From Phallusia fumigata (lineage: Eukaryota > Chordata > Ascidiacea > Phlebobranchia > Ascidiidae), in NCBI GenBank assembly GCA_008931825.1, contig QXVZ01017622.1:1-35069 (forward strand): DNA of 35,069 nt. Direction: 5' to 3'. The notes under the pieces were generated by a model, which worked only from the letters and a program-made list of their open reading frames with translations, made no database searches and was not told where the DNA came from. Positions 10,881-22,002 of this stretch are shown in pieces (positions within the stretch are counted from its first letter, which is position 1; every line of letters begins with the position of its first letter). The position numbers and the translations under genes were made by a program.

Positions 10881-11917
10881 TTCATTCCGCCAAAGTTTAG
10901 TATCTAAGCCGCCAAGGGGATTTTGGGGCCAACTCATTGCAATTGGCAACGTAACTGCCTCAACCTGTTGAATTCGTATCGGTATGGGAGGTCCACTAAG
11001 CTGTTAGTGGCTCCAGGATAGCGCGGAATAGGCCCATGCGTTAAAATGTAAAAGAACTAAAAACGTTTTTGACAATAGGTTAAGATGGACTTTAACAGCT
11101 GGAAACCATTTTAACCTTTTGTTTTATCAATACCTGTTGCCAGGATGGTTGAGTGACCTAATCAAATAAGCATCGATAAATCTGGTTGCGTGCTGGTGGA
11201 CGGGTCAAACTTTACACACTCGATGACCGCACGCGTTTCGCAAATATCGCGACGGCAAGAATTGACACAAACCGACAGGAAAACAATTCACTTCACCGCG
11301 CGTAATATTGACCCGTTTCATTAATAAATCGTCTGTCATTGATACACGTTGCCTTGAGGTGGGTTTACAACGCGGTAGTATATTGCAGTGATTCTTAACA
11401 GTTTTCTATGTCGGTTTCCTTTTGAAATCATCAACATGTTCTCGTATCCAGTCCGCGTTCCTGTGTAATTACCGGAAAGTGATCGTTGTTTTCAGGTGTA
11501 AATAACATCTAATTCTCGTATTCCTAGGAACATTGCCCTCGTTATGAACCCTTGATAAAATGTTATGCAACATGCAGTACTGATTATAAATGACCCCAAA
11601 GTGTGAAAAGCAGTTTCGAATTTTGATTCGATTTGTATCGTTGTAGGCCTAAATAATCCATGCCATGAGCGGTAAAAATGCTTACACAAACCTACAAAGG
11701 TACTAATCAACACAATCTATTTGCTATAGCCCATCAAAGTAAAATATGTAAAAAAGTGCCGTTTTAGGAATTTTCTTTTGTACATTACCAACGCCAATGT
11801 TGGTCCCATTTTAGTCCACGTTTTAACCGTAGCGTAAACTTCAAACAACATTTCGGAACGTGTTATGACAAACCATCCATTAGCGCCACAACAACGCCGT
11901 TCCACAACCCATCTGTT

Positions 11918-12037
11918 TCAGTGCAGGAATGGTTTGAAGCCAGCTGCTACAACAAGTGCGAGATGTTTAAATATTGTGCCCGTCGCAGCAGGGTTGGCTG
12001 CAAACGAAAGCAGAATCAACCAGACGACAAATTTCAT
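11918..12037 (-). other. Signal-peptide-like short open frame next to the gap
   Basis: The 39-codon minus-strand frame starts MKFVVWLILLSFAANPAATG, which looks like a secretion signal, and then runs to a stop. It lies between the IGFBP exon and the Ig exon, where a start exon is not expected for the KAZALD1-like gene. The same DNA also contains TGCTTTCGTTTGCAG, a good minus-strand acceptor. On the plus strand it reads a cysteine-rich stretch (CYNKCEMFKYC) after the acceptor-like CCCATCTGTTTCAG. I cannot decide between these readings. Confidence 0.2.
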
Positions 12038-12183
12038 TCCCCGACCAATTTTTGCGCCGTCTTTCGTGCCGTGTTTACATTTCACAATCAACTGCGTGTA
12101 TCGATGGTTAAAAGTAGACGATCTAATGTTTGCCGCCGCCTCTGTTGTCTGTGAAAGGTCGTCACGCCGTTTGAAACTGGTAA

Positions 12184-12606
12184 NNNNNNNNNNNNNNNNN
12201 NNNNNNNNNNNNNNNNNNNNNNNNNNNNNNNNNNNNNNNNNNNNNNNNNNNNNNNNNNNNNNNNNNNNNNNNNNNNNNNNNNNNNNNNNNNNNNNNNNNN
12301 NNNNNNNNNNNNNNNNNNNNNNNNNNNNNNNNNNNNNNNNNNNNNNNNNNNNNNNNNNNNNNNNNNNNNNNNNNNNNNNNNNNNNNNNNNNNNNNNNNNN
12401 NNNNNNNNNNNNNNNNNNNNNNNNNNNNNNNNNNNNNNNNNNNNNNNNNNNNNNNNNNNNNNNNNNNNNNNNNNNNNNNNNNNNNNNNNNNNNNNNNNNN
12501 NNNNNNNNNNNNNNNNNNNNNNNNNNNNNNNNNNNNNNNNNNNNNNNNNNNNNNNNNNNNNNNNNNNNNNNNNNNNNNNNNNNNNNNNNNNNNNNNNNNN
12601 NNNNNN
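12184..12606. other. Assembly gap, 423 N
   Basis: A run of N. It follows (on the minus strand) the donor of the IGFBP exon by only about 25 bases. The missing Kazal-domain exon of the KAZALD1-like gene may lie here. Confidence 0.99.
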
Positions 12607-12631
12607 TTTTTTTGCTCAGAAACTCATGTAC

Positions 12632-12802
12632 CTGAACACCTGCTCGGGCATGTCACACGACGTGTCTTCCAAGTTCCCACAAACATAACAGCAATCGCAA
12701 GCGTCGCGAATTAAACCACTCGGACAATTCACCGGGACATCGTCGCATAGTTCGGGGTCACACTCTCCGCACGATGTTGTCCAGTCGAACAGAAGCGGGT
12801 GT
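12632..12802 (-). CDS. KAZALD1-like: KAZALD1-like gene, IGFBP-domain exon
   Basis: Acceptor CATTACTTACAG, donor TTCAG/GTACAT; 171 bp, entering and leaving in phase 2. The translation has the cysteine pattern of an insulin-like growth factor binding protein N-terminal domain: SCGECDPELCDD, then NCPSGLIRDACDCCYVC and NLEDTSCD. The stretch RDACxCCxxCxNLExxxCD is especially like KAZALD1 (Kazal-type serine protease inhibitor domain-containing protein 1), a secreted matrix protein. CRIM1-type and other single IGFBP-domain proteins are alternatives, but the Ig exon downstream on the same strand favours KAZALD1. The conserved end of the IGFBP domain and the Kazal domain should come next, toward the N gap. 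Confidence 0.8.
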
Positions 12803-14029
12803 CTGTAAGTAATGGGTAAATATGGGGTCAGATTAGTCGGTGTACCAAGACTGGGTTTCGAAAAGAGGTAACCACTAAATTGATACCTAAAACACCCTGG
12901 GGTATACATGCAAAAACTCATGTGTGTATAAGACTGCGTGTCCTAATGTGTTTTTTTTAATGTAAAGAAATTTTCAAAAAGGTTGTTTGCCAGAAAGCCC
13001 TTTGACCACAACCAGCTGCAGAAGGGGAGAACCAAAATTGAATTGGATATACGTGAGATTTGCGGTGTGAACAATAAAATGCTTTTGATATCTCGACTTG
13101 AAACAAAGTGAAACAAATAAAACATTTTTTTTATGTAAACAAATAGAACATTGAAATGCAAAACTTTAAATGTAAGAAAATTAAGGTTTTCATACTGTTT
13201 GGTTACAGCATAGCTCTGTGTAAAATAGGTAAAAAGAGCACCGGATGCCTCATGACAAGCGTCTGGTTGAAAACACAAGATAAATAGGTTAGTCGCAAAA
13301 GGCGCCAATTATTACTTAATCGCCCATCATATATTCACACATGTCTACTAACGATAAGTTTCGCAATGTCTTGAAATACACAGGATGAACTTTCCATCTT
13401 AAGCCAACAATTCTCCACTTTGCGGTCGTGGCTGACGGTAAGCCAGACAGGCTTTGGCGCCTTAAGCGTTGACAGAAGTAAGGAAAGATAGATATCACAT
13501 CTTTGTTAACGGCCAAGCAGTGTAAACGCATCTCGTTTTACGGCAAAGTGAACATCTCTGCGGGTTCGCCGACAGAGAAGGTAATGCCTGGAAGGTTTGG
13601 CGGGATAGAGGAAATCCATGCGGTTAACGTTCGTTTAGTGGTTTGGCGGGATGACGAAGTTTTATGTGGTAAAAGTCTTGTCCACGATTCTCAAGGTTTT
13701 CGGTATCACCAGTTTTAAGTCTGCGTACTTCTTTTTAATCCACTATTTGAATTACATTTACCTAGTTTGTTGTCTGCTGTGTCTGTGGTGACAATAGATG
13801 TTTTATACTGCACCACTGTCCCTTTGCGTTAACCGCAGTCCCATGTCGTAAAATTCGCATTACCTCATTGCCTCTTAAGTCGGCCAACCTCGCGTTGATA
13901 TTTCAAGTGGTTTGCAACAAAGAAAGTTTGAAACTGATGTTGGATTCGCATCCAAGCGCTTAAATCGTCACCGTAACACCAAACATATCAGTTTTAAAAA
14001 ACACGTCAAAACCCTGATACACAAGTCAC
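12803..14029 (-). other. Intron 1 of the KAZALD1-like gene
   Basis: A 1.2-kb stretch between the phase-2 donor at 14029 and the phase-2 acceptor at 12803. I see no other convincing exon in it. A minus-strand open frame around 13600-13715 could splice in phase to exon 1 but has a poor acceptor (see the rejected list). Confidence 0.45.
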
Positions 14030-14202
14030 CTTTTTCCCGCGTGTTTTCTTTGGCTGGAAGTGACGTTTGCGTTCACGCTGGTCACGTGGTCCTCCAGGAC
14101 CCTCACGGCGTCGGCGAGGTTGTGTCTTAGGGATTTTCCCGCTACAAGATAGCCCTCACACAATGCGATCAACAAACAGGTAAATGCCTCAACTTTAACC
14201 AT
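14030..14202 (-). CDS. KAZALD1-like: KAZALD1-like gene, probable first exon with signal peptide
   Basis: The frame starts MVKVEAFTCLLIALCEGY, a clear secretion signal, and continues through LADAVRVLEDHVTSVNANVT (possible N-glycosylation site NVT) to GKR. The donor is AAAAAG/GTGACT in phase 2, matching the phase of the IGFBP exon 1.2 kb downstream, so the two join as GKR-HPLLFDW. The joining is inference from phase, strand, order and the absence of another start exon. An in-frame ATG at 14241 would add 13 residues before the hydrophobic core; 14202 gives a better signal peptide. The KR at the junction could be a processing site. Confidence 0.5.
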
Positions 14203-17200
14203 GGTCAGTACACGATAACACCGCCTCAGCTCAAGTATCACAAATAAACGCTACAGCATTATACCATGCCTCTGTATATTTACAGCACCTGCGCGGTTTA
14301 AAAGGGCAAAGTTCTGATTTACAATCTTGTGGAAAAAAAGTTAATTTCGTTTTGCTTGACCTATTGTATTACTCCTGTAAAAAGTCACAAGAAACTAAAA
14401 AATAAAAAAACCCATAACATTAAAGAAAAAATTAGTTATTAAAACTGTACCGCAACAGGACGCTGGTTGCTTACTCGTGCCTTCGTTAAATAGGTATAAA
14501 AAAACGTTTACAACAAACAAATAAGCGTTTTGACAAGGCACTATGTTTTCCTTTATTTTGTCTAGCGACTGTACCAAACCCAACAAAATAGTTGTTCCCT
14601 TTTTGCTTACTGAGTGCAATCCAGATAACCTTGCAAAGCGGTTAAGCTTTTCTTAAACTTCAAATTCTTGAACTGAGATAAAATCCCTTTGCCTGCGGTA
14701 AACTTTGCTCGCTGTATACATAATGCCATAACTGAAATGATGGATGACTCTACACATAAACAGATGCCGTGAGGCGTGGACAGGTGATGAAGTGAGCACT
14801 TCAGCAATTTTAACAGCGCCTCTGCTTATCCAGGATCAGGATTAAATTACCGACTTATCCAATTAAGTAAGTCGGCGCTAAGTGGACGACTTCACTTGTA
14901 TTTGCATTGCACCTGGACATCCATATTTGCACACAAATACAAGGGATAGTATATCTGACCTACATCTTAATGATGATATCACGTTTCTGACTTTAGATTG
15001 GAGATTTCGTAATGTCTGGATATAAGTAGCTGTTGGTTATGATAATGATGAGTTTATAGACGGGCATTTTACTGAGAAATATTTAATTTCTTTAACGGAA
15101 TAGACACCAGAAAAAGACAGCTTTCCAAACAAGAAAGCAAACGACCGTATATTAAAGAAGTTTGTACCTTTCAAATCTAAGACAAAAGTCTTACGAAAAA
15201 CGCTGATTGCAAATTCCAAACTAGCACGGTCTAGTTGTTTTGACCGGACGCCAACTGCAAAATTTCGCAATTATGTTTCTACCTACTTGCAAACATGCTT
15301 AAATCAATAGATGAAGTATAGCATACGTCTAATGTTGCAAATTATGTTGTCGCAATCTTGAAGCTGATTCCTGACCTAATCTGCCTCTTTGGACAAGCTT
15401 AGCATGCACTTGTGGAACCATTTAGGCACAACCTGCCGCATTTGTGAGCTACAACGGCGTCATGCCACAAACGCTGACAAAAATGGCTTAAGTTTTCCGC
15501 AGCGAGAGACGCGACGAAAAAAGCAATGATCACGTGACAGTTTCGGGCTCTCTCTCGATTTGTGTCTCGTTCGTGTTTTAACCGATCGTTAACATGACGT
15601 GAATGTTGCGTGAATTAGGTGAATTATAGTAACGAGAAAATATTTAGGGCTATAATTTCTTCAACCAGACAATGTCTCATCGTTACTTGCAATAGTAAGA
15701 TGCCCTAAAACTAAATCTGAATATACGTTTTAACATAACCAAGAGGTACATCCCATGTCAGTTACAGCCTTCCGAAAAAAAAACTCTCTGCCACTTCCGC
15801 AAAGTGCACTTTACTTATTCGTCACACAACCCAGCGTGTAAACCATTTACAGTTATCTGTCCTGTTGCAGGGGCCATGTTTCTTCAAATTGAGCAAAACC
15901 TTCCATAAAGTTAAATCCTTCCTTTTGGCCGCATGGTCGTGTTCACACAATGGGAGTTTGTTCGTTGCTTGTGGACACAACTTGGGTGGGAAATTAGAAG
16001 GCATGGTGAGAAACCACCTTTGACCTTCACCCTTTGTGGTTTTGACCTCTAAGCGCCCGGTGCGTTAAAGTGACCGGTGATCGGGGTTACTGAGGGTCAA
16101 CAAATTTCCTCTTGCGGAGCCTGTAAGCAAATCCATAATATCCACGGCCGCTTACGTTTTTGTTAAGATGCAAAACGTCTCAAAAGAGAATAGGCGAGAG
16201 GAAAATTGGAAGAAGAGAAAAATAATGTAGGAGGAGACCGGGGATACCTCAGACACGGGATGGGCCCGGACCAGACATTTGACCCCGGTACCGGGGCAAC
16301 ATCGAACACAAATGACTTTTTACTTGCATTTCTGGTTTGATTCGGCAAGCGCTACACTCCCACCCTTCACAAAAAACTAACATTTAAATTCATGTGACGC
16401 AAATAAAAAAATAGCAATTTTAAAACAACCAGCCTTTCCCAGACTCCCAACCTAAGGTAAAGCTGACAAATGGTTTGGGAGGTTTAAATAGCCTGCTTGA
16501 TTTTGAAGCAATAATTTTGCTGGCAATGTTTGACATAAAAAGTACCGACATGAGAAAGTGTTTCATTGCTATAAACACTTGCATTAATCCAACCGCATAC
16601 CATTAAATTACAAAATTCCGCAAAAGTGGATATATAAACCTCGGTTGTAAACTTCTTCATTTTGCATCGATGATGACTACAACGATTGCTAAAACTTTTG
16701 CATTACAAAGTATTTGCTACATACAAGCTACGTCGTTATGTTTTTATTTAAGATCATTTTGTTCAGTTCAGCATCGAGCCCTGCATGTCGATATGGCAGG
16801 TAAAAGCTGAATACTGCAACCTTGCGGAAAGAATAAAGCAAATTTGTTTCCACTAAACAATGCACTTGAGTTAAACCACTAAAAAGCTGTTGGCTGGAGG
16901 GAACAAGCGCTTGGCCGAATGGTCTGGGGTGGTGAATTCATATACAGAGACAAAAACTTAGATTAGAACTCGTGCCCGGAAGAGGTCTGGGTTTCGAAAC
17001 CCATGACGCTCGATCCATATACAGACAACATAAAAAAAACCTGTTCAGCATTCTTACTCGGGAGCGACCCTAGTTTAAAACAAACATAAAAATAAAAAAC
17101 CGTTGCCAATAGGTACCCAGGTATAAACCAAATACGTGGAAATCCCGCCATCTATTGAAGCGTGAAATTAGAAGGGTGACCTCAACACCACGCCTAGTCG

Positions 17201-18154
17201 GGGTCAAAGCATCGTGGGCAGTCCGGCGGAACCGGGGATCAAATGATCACATTGCTGAGTTACTCATGCATGGCGGAGCCTCCAGGTAAGTCAGGATCTA
17301 GCATTTTATTTCTCAACGTCGTGTAATGTCGTCCAACGTTCAAAGCGGACGCAAGGCAATTTTAAGACAATCACGTCACGAGTAAAAATTGTTACGATAT
17401 CTTATCACAAAGGTTAACTACAAAACAATAAATTGTAAAACTAAAATGGTGCCTTCATACGTCATGACGTCAAGCGCGAAAAACGCTGCGGGTAAAAACA
17501 AGAAAAGTCGACGAAATCTCGTTGTCAAACAAACTTGGAACTTTAAAAGCAAGCGCTGAAAATTTGAAAATCGCAATAAAGTGGAACAATGCCCTGCAAA
17601 TGGGCTTATGCCCTTTCGTGTGTAAAATGAAACAATAGCAAGTGCCTATGAATATTTCACTTGGAACAAAACTGGAACAGTATAAAATACAGGACATCAA
17701 TTTCAGCAACGTAAACACCAAAACATCATGGAACGTGTGAAAAACACAGTATGTGTTAGAATACGGATTAAAAAAATACAAGTAATAAAAAGTATCTGAT
17801 TAAACCGTTTTTGAAAGTGCACCATAAGTCGGATAAAGCACCACAAATTACCCCATTCTCTTATTAAAGCAGATTTCTATCTAACTTTTTACCCTCCAAG
17901 GGGAGCTACGAAACATTTGCTGAACAAAATCTCTGGATAAAGAAAATGCGACCTAAACACTTAATTTGAAAAAAATAAAGTATTAGGTGACGAAAAAGTC
18001 AAAAAACTAATAAAACCGTAAAGAAAGTCGGAGACCATATTGTTATTAGGACTATCAAAATATAATACTGTATCAATGTTAGCACGAACATTAAGAAAAA
18101 TCTATGCGACTCCGTTAAATGGTCCTTGAAAACTTAGTGAATATTAAATCATTT
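14203..18154. other. Intergenic, no gene supported
   Basis: Nearly 4 kb between the start of the KAZALD1-like gene and the stop of rolling stone-like gene 2. Open frames are short and show no splice-bounded exon or motif. It contains a tRNA-derived repeat at about 16911-17005 and a small exact inverted repeat at about 14849-14875 (CCGACTTA and TAAGTCGG). Confidence 0.45.
16911..17005 (+). repeat. tRNA-derived repeat (SINE-like)
   Basis: TTGGCCGAATGGT matches a polymerase III A box (TRGYnnAnnGG). About 65 nt downstream GGGTTTCGAAACCC is B-box-like, but with an extra base in the loop and a self-complementary form. The spacing is longer than in a plain tRNA, so a SINE or degenerate pseudogene is more likely than a functional tRNA. 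Confidence 0.4.
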
Positions 18155-19675
18155 TTAAGACTTTTCAAATGCTGGGTTATCGGCCTCCATGGCAAGAGTA
18201 ACATTGGTTGCAGCTCCTTCATCCTTGAGTACAGTTTTCCTGGCAATCCACCATCTCACATGGTAAAGGACAAACATAACGCATTGAACCACTATGCTGC
18301 CAATAAGAGTAAGGCCAACGCACAAGCCAGCAGACAAACCAGGGCTAGTAGCCCAGTTTAGAACAGGATAAATTGCGACGTTGTAACCTGTAGCGAAGAG
18401 TATAACAGAGAAGATGGAGTACAGAGCTGCAAAGATGGCAATATGGATAAAATGAAGAAGTCGAATGGGGATGTTGTTGAGAAAGAGGTCGAGGATCATC
18501 AGGACGGTGTTGATTGCGTGCGTGTTGACACTTATAGCGGATGCAACGGGACTCAGAAGACTCCAGTAGAGGATAGTGATGATTAAAGCGCCATCCAGGG
18601 CGACGGTGTGGACCATCCATGTTATGATGTGGAACCAGCGAAGTTTTTCATCTTGGGAAATCAGTAAAAAAATATTATTAGCGGAACTCAGAAATAGGCT
18701 CATTGCAGAAAAAACAAATTAATTTTTACCACAACGCATTGCTGTAAATTTGTACAAAAAACACAGCTAAACCGAAAAAGTTATTCACGAGGGTATTTAT
18801 TATCGCAGTAGTTCTTAGCCGGGAAGGATTTTGTTTAAAATGTAAATTAATCAAACAGTTTATAAATCGTTTTTCTTAGTAATATACTGATGCAAAGTTA
18901 CTATTTACGAAAACACGTTACAGAATTTGCAGTTGAAAGCTAGACTTTTTTCAGTTTTCTCGAGCGTTTAAATCGTACTCACTTTCCAGCACAACAGGCA
19001 CTGTTTCCGATCTGGTCACGGTGTTGACTGCAGACGTACGCGAAACGGGAGTCTGCCACGCCTCCCTGGTTGCTACGCCATGCGTGACGACAGCAAATGA
19101 CGTCAGAAAGTATATTACCAACGTCACAACTCCCCAATTTGTAAGAAAGATCCAGTATTCCGAGTTGGAAAAGACTACGGATGCGATGAACCAACCCAAC
19201 CAGTAGAGCAGAAAGAACGCTTTGATTGCCAACATCACCCAAGGATTGTCACACCACTGTGCAAAGTTTAATATAGCAAGCTAAATGTATTTTTAATGTC
19301 TGAACGTGATTATTTGAATTTAATTACTGTTTGATTGAGAAAATGATAATGTCGTGATATGGCTAAATATAAATTCCTATGTTTCAAATCGACTCATCTT
19401 GTTTCTTGGAAACTTAATTATTTGCATTCCTAAACTTTTATTATTGTCTGTTAGAGGGTCAGATATTGCTCATTACAATCATCCTGCATCTTTTTGATAT
19501 GTTCTTGCTACACAAACAAGTAAACAAACTGGGGTATAAATGGAAGAGCTCGAAACTGACAAAAATGACTAAAAATTTGCTTAAAATATACCTGAGACGT
19601 GTAGAATCGTCTTTGAGAACAATCCCGAAACAGGAAGTGCTTCGCTTGAAACTCGTAAGTAAACCAGTTGGCCAT
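18155..19675 (-). CDS. rost-like: Rolling stone-like multipass membrane protein, gene 2
   Basis: Three exons: 19592-19675 (28 aa), 18983-19256 and 18155-18651, phases 0 and 1. Splice sites: donor CAG/GTATAT, acceptor TTTGCACAG, donor GAAA/GTGAGT, acceptor GATTTCCCAAG. The 284-aa product is a clear member of the rolling stone family. Exon 1 starts MANWFTYEFQAKHFLF and ends YTSQ; with exon 2 (WCDNPW) it recreates the family's SQW motif at the exon junction. Exon 2 has two membrane segments (AIKAFFLLYWLGWFIASVVF; WGVVTLVIYFLTSFAVV) and a polar loop rich in T, S and V. Exon 3 has about four more, with the core WFHIITWMVHTVALDGA, SVNTHAINTVLMILDLFLNN and IPIRLLHFIH, and a cytosolic tail ending NPAFEKS. 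Histidine, asparagine and aspartate in the fourth segment are shared with genes 1 and 3. The role in this animal is unknown; in Drosophila Rost acts in myoblast fusion. Confidence 0.88.
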
Positions 19676-20465
19676 CTTGAACTATTACTTTAAGCTAAAA
19701 CCAAAGTCGGAACTCTAACTCTAGAATCAAGCAAAAAAGTTATATCGGTTAAAGCACTGGAATTCGTAGTGTGGACCTTGGATAAGTTTTCTTGCCATTT
19801 TACTTTATCACAAAAAGTACACAAACCCTTGTTTATTATACACTTTCAGTAACCGTTGGAAGAGCCACTTTTTTACAAGTGAACGCTGTTTACAAAATGT
19901 TATTTACCCAAAGTTTTTGGATGGACGCATATTTTCTGTGGGAGGCGATGTAGTATTTTACAAAACCGTGTTTCACAAAAACACATTCGCCTTCGTGCAA
20001 AATGATTTGTACACATAACTTACTTTGTTCAAACTTATTTGTAAAGCACAGCCCTTTTTGTTAGGCTTATACTTGATGCACACAAACCGGCACAAAATGA
20101 ATATGTCCGTTTCCGTTAAGTTAGAGCAATCACACTCAAGTTGATATTTAAACAAATACAAATAACTAGAGCGAGATTATAATCTGTGGTCATGTGATTA
20201 AATAAATACCCAGTTTTGCCTATGATAACCAACAGTTCAACACGTTCATTTTACAAAACGTTTAGAACAAGTTTGAGATGTACAGGTAACCATCGCCGAC
20301 AGTGTTGTGTTCAGGATGTTATCCTGGCAACTAAAATACCTTCGTTTGACCCGTTGTAATTTGAAACTTATCTGTAAAGCCACTGGCCAACACAGTTCTT
20401 TCGTACACAAAGGAAGCCTAGATTTAGGACACTCGAACAGTATTGTTTCCTTGGCCTCAGGTGTG
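18350..20465. repeat. Left copy of a 2.1-2.3 kb duplication
   Basis: Repeated at 20467-22795, separated by one N. The portion 19741-20465 appears base-for-base the same as 22071-22795. The remainder, which carries gene 2, differs by scattered substitutions, small indels and one insertion of about 215 bp in the right copy. It looks like two contig ends that were not merged. Confidence 0.85.
19695..19696 (-). promoter_or_regulatory. Candidate 3' splice site 19 nt before gene 2 ATG
   Basis: CGACTTTGGTTTTAG is followed by the 19-nt leader CTTAAAGTAATAGTTCAAG and the ATG. The duplicated copy keeps the same spacing. See genes 1 and 3 for the same distance. Confidence 0.45.
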
Positions 20466-20466
20466 N

Positions 20467-22002
20467 AGCCCAGTTTAGAACAGGATAAATTGCGACATTG
20501 TAACCTGTAGCGAAGAGAATAACAGAGAAGATGGAGTACAGAGCTGCAAAGATGGCGATATGGATAAAATGAAGAAGTCGAATGGGGATGTTGTTGAGGA
20601 AGAGGTCGATGATCATCAGGACGGTGTTGATTGCGTGCGTGTTGACACTTATAGCGGATGCAACGGGACTCAGAAGACTCCAGTAGAGGATAGTGATGAT
20701 TAATGCGCCATCCAGGGCGACGATGTGGACCATCCATGTTATGATGTGGAACCAGCGAAGTTTTTCATCTTGGGAAATCAGTAAAAAATATTATTCACGG
20801 AACTCAGAAATAGGCTCATTGCAGAAAAAAAATTTATTTTTACCACAATGCATTGCTGTAAATTTGTAAAAAAAACAGCTAAACCGAAAAAGTTATTCAC
20901 GAGATAGCTATTATCGCAGTAGTTCTCAGCCGGGGAGGATTTTGTTTAAAATGTAAATTAAACATTTTATAAATCGTTTTTCTTCGTAATATACCGATGT
21001 AAACTTACTATTTACGAAAAAAACTTTCGGTGGGGAGGATTTTCGGATGGAATGTTTGTTAAAGCAGTTATTCGAAGAAGGTTGAGAACTCCTGTGTTAT
21101 CGTGACACAAAGTTAGGTAACTTGAGTAGTTTCGGTCAAGTTGTGTTGTAGTTTTTGCCTTTCCAAAACTTGTCTTTGCCCTACGTTTTATACTCTAAAC
21201 TGCCTCTACATTTTTTATATCCAAGTCCACTACGCCATGTTACAGAATTTGCAGTCGAAAGCTAGACTTTTTTTCATTTTTCTCGTGCGTTTAAATCGTA
21301 CTCACTTTCCAGCACAACAGGGACTGTTTCCGATCTGGTCACGGTGTTGACTGCAGACGTACGCGAAACGGGACTCTGCCACGCCTCCCTGGTTGCTACG
21401 CCATGCGTGACCACAGCAAATGACGTCAGAAAGTATATTACCAAGGTCACAACTCCCCAATTTGTAAGAAAGATCCAGTATTCCGAGTTGGAAAAGACTA
21501 CGGATGCGATGAACCAACCCAACCAGTAGAGCAGAAAGAACGCTTTGATTGCTAACATCACCCAAGGATTGTCACACCACTGTGAAAAGGTTAATAAGGC
21601 AAGCTAAATGTATTTTTAATGTCTGAACGCGATTATTTGAATTTAATGACTATTTGATTGAGAAAATGATAATGCCGTGATAAGGCGAAATATATATTCC
21701 TATGTTTCAAATCGACTCATCTTGTTTCTTGGAAACTTAGTTATTTGCATTCCTAAACTTTTATTATTGTCTGTTAGGGGGTCGATCAGATATTGCTCAT
21801 TACAATCATCCTGCACACTGTTGATATGTTCTTGCTACACAAACAAGTAAACAAACTGGGGTATAAATGAAAGAGCTCAAAACTGACAAAAGTGACTAAA
21901 AAATTGCCTAAAATATACCTGAGACGTGTAGAATCGTCTTTGAGGACAATCCCGAAACAGGAAGTGCTTCGCTTGAAACTCGTACGTAAACCAGTTGGCC
22001 AT
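20467..22002 (-). CDS. rost-like: Second, 3'-truncated copy of rolling stone-like gene 2
   Basis: Exons at 21919-22002, 21306-21579 and 20467-20768 repeat those of gene 2 with the same splice sites. The last exon stops at the single N (20466), in the codons after PVLNWA, so the last membrane segment and tail are missing; beyond the N the frame runs into unrelated sequence. Differences from gene 2 are few: Ser to Pro in exon 1 (DCS to DCP), Thr to Ser in AWQTP, Thr to Ile in MVHTV, and Leu to Ile in MILDL. Intron 2 has an extra 215 bp. The truncation at an N and the exact identity of the 5' flank indicate an assembly duplicate, probably the other haplotype, rather than a separate gene; a recent real tandem duplication cannot be excluded. 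Confidence 0.75.
21021..21235. repeat. Copy-specific insertion in intron 2
   Basis: The left copy reads TTTACGAAAA directly into CACGTTACAG; the right copy has about 215 extra bases there. Its first part contains CGGTGGGGAGGATTTT and GGTTGAGAACTCCTG, which resemble hAT terminal sequences, so part of it may be a mobile element. Confidence 0.6.

Larger units (their letters stand above)
9564..12183. other. Probable intron sequence, mostly repeats
   Basis: This lies between the hAT element and the assembly gap, inside the presumed KAZALD1-like gene. It holds a MITE-like repeat at 10261-10373, a dispersed repeat at 10463-10541 and a tRNA-derived repeat at 10797-10880. I looked on the minus strand for a Kazal domain pattern (VCGxDGxTY) and did not find it. 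A short signal-peptide-like frame at 11918-12037 is listed separately. Confidence 0.4.

Noticed and set aside
13633..13721. Minus-strand frame GDTENLENRGQDFYH to a stop, in phase with the signal peptide exon
   Set aside because: It would make a short secreted peptide with a GKR site, but the acceptor is preceded by purine-rich sequence. The IGFBP exon has the same phase, a better acceptor and a recognisable domain.
20246..20466. Continuation of the truncated gene 2 copy past the N
   Set aside because: The frame beyond the N translates unrelated 5' flanking sequence of the other copy; it is an artefact of the contig join.
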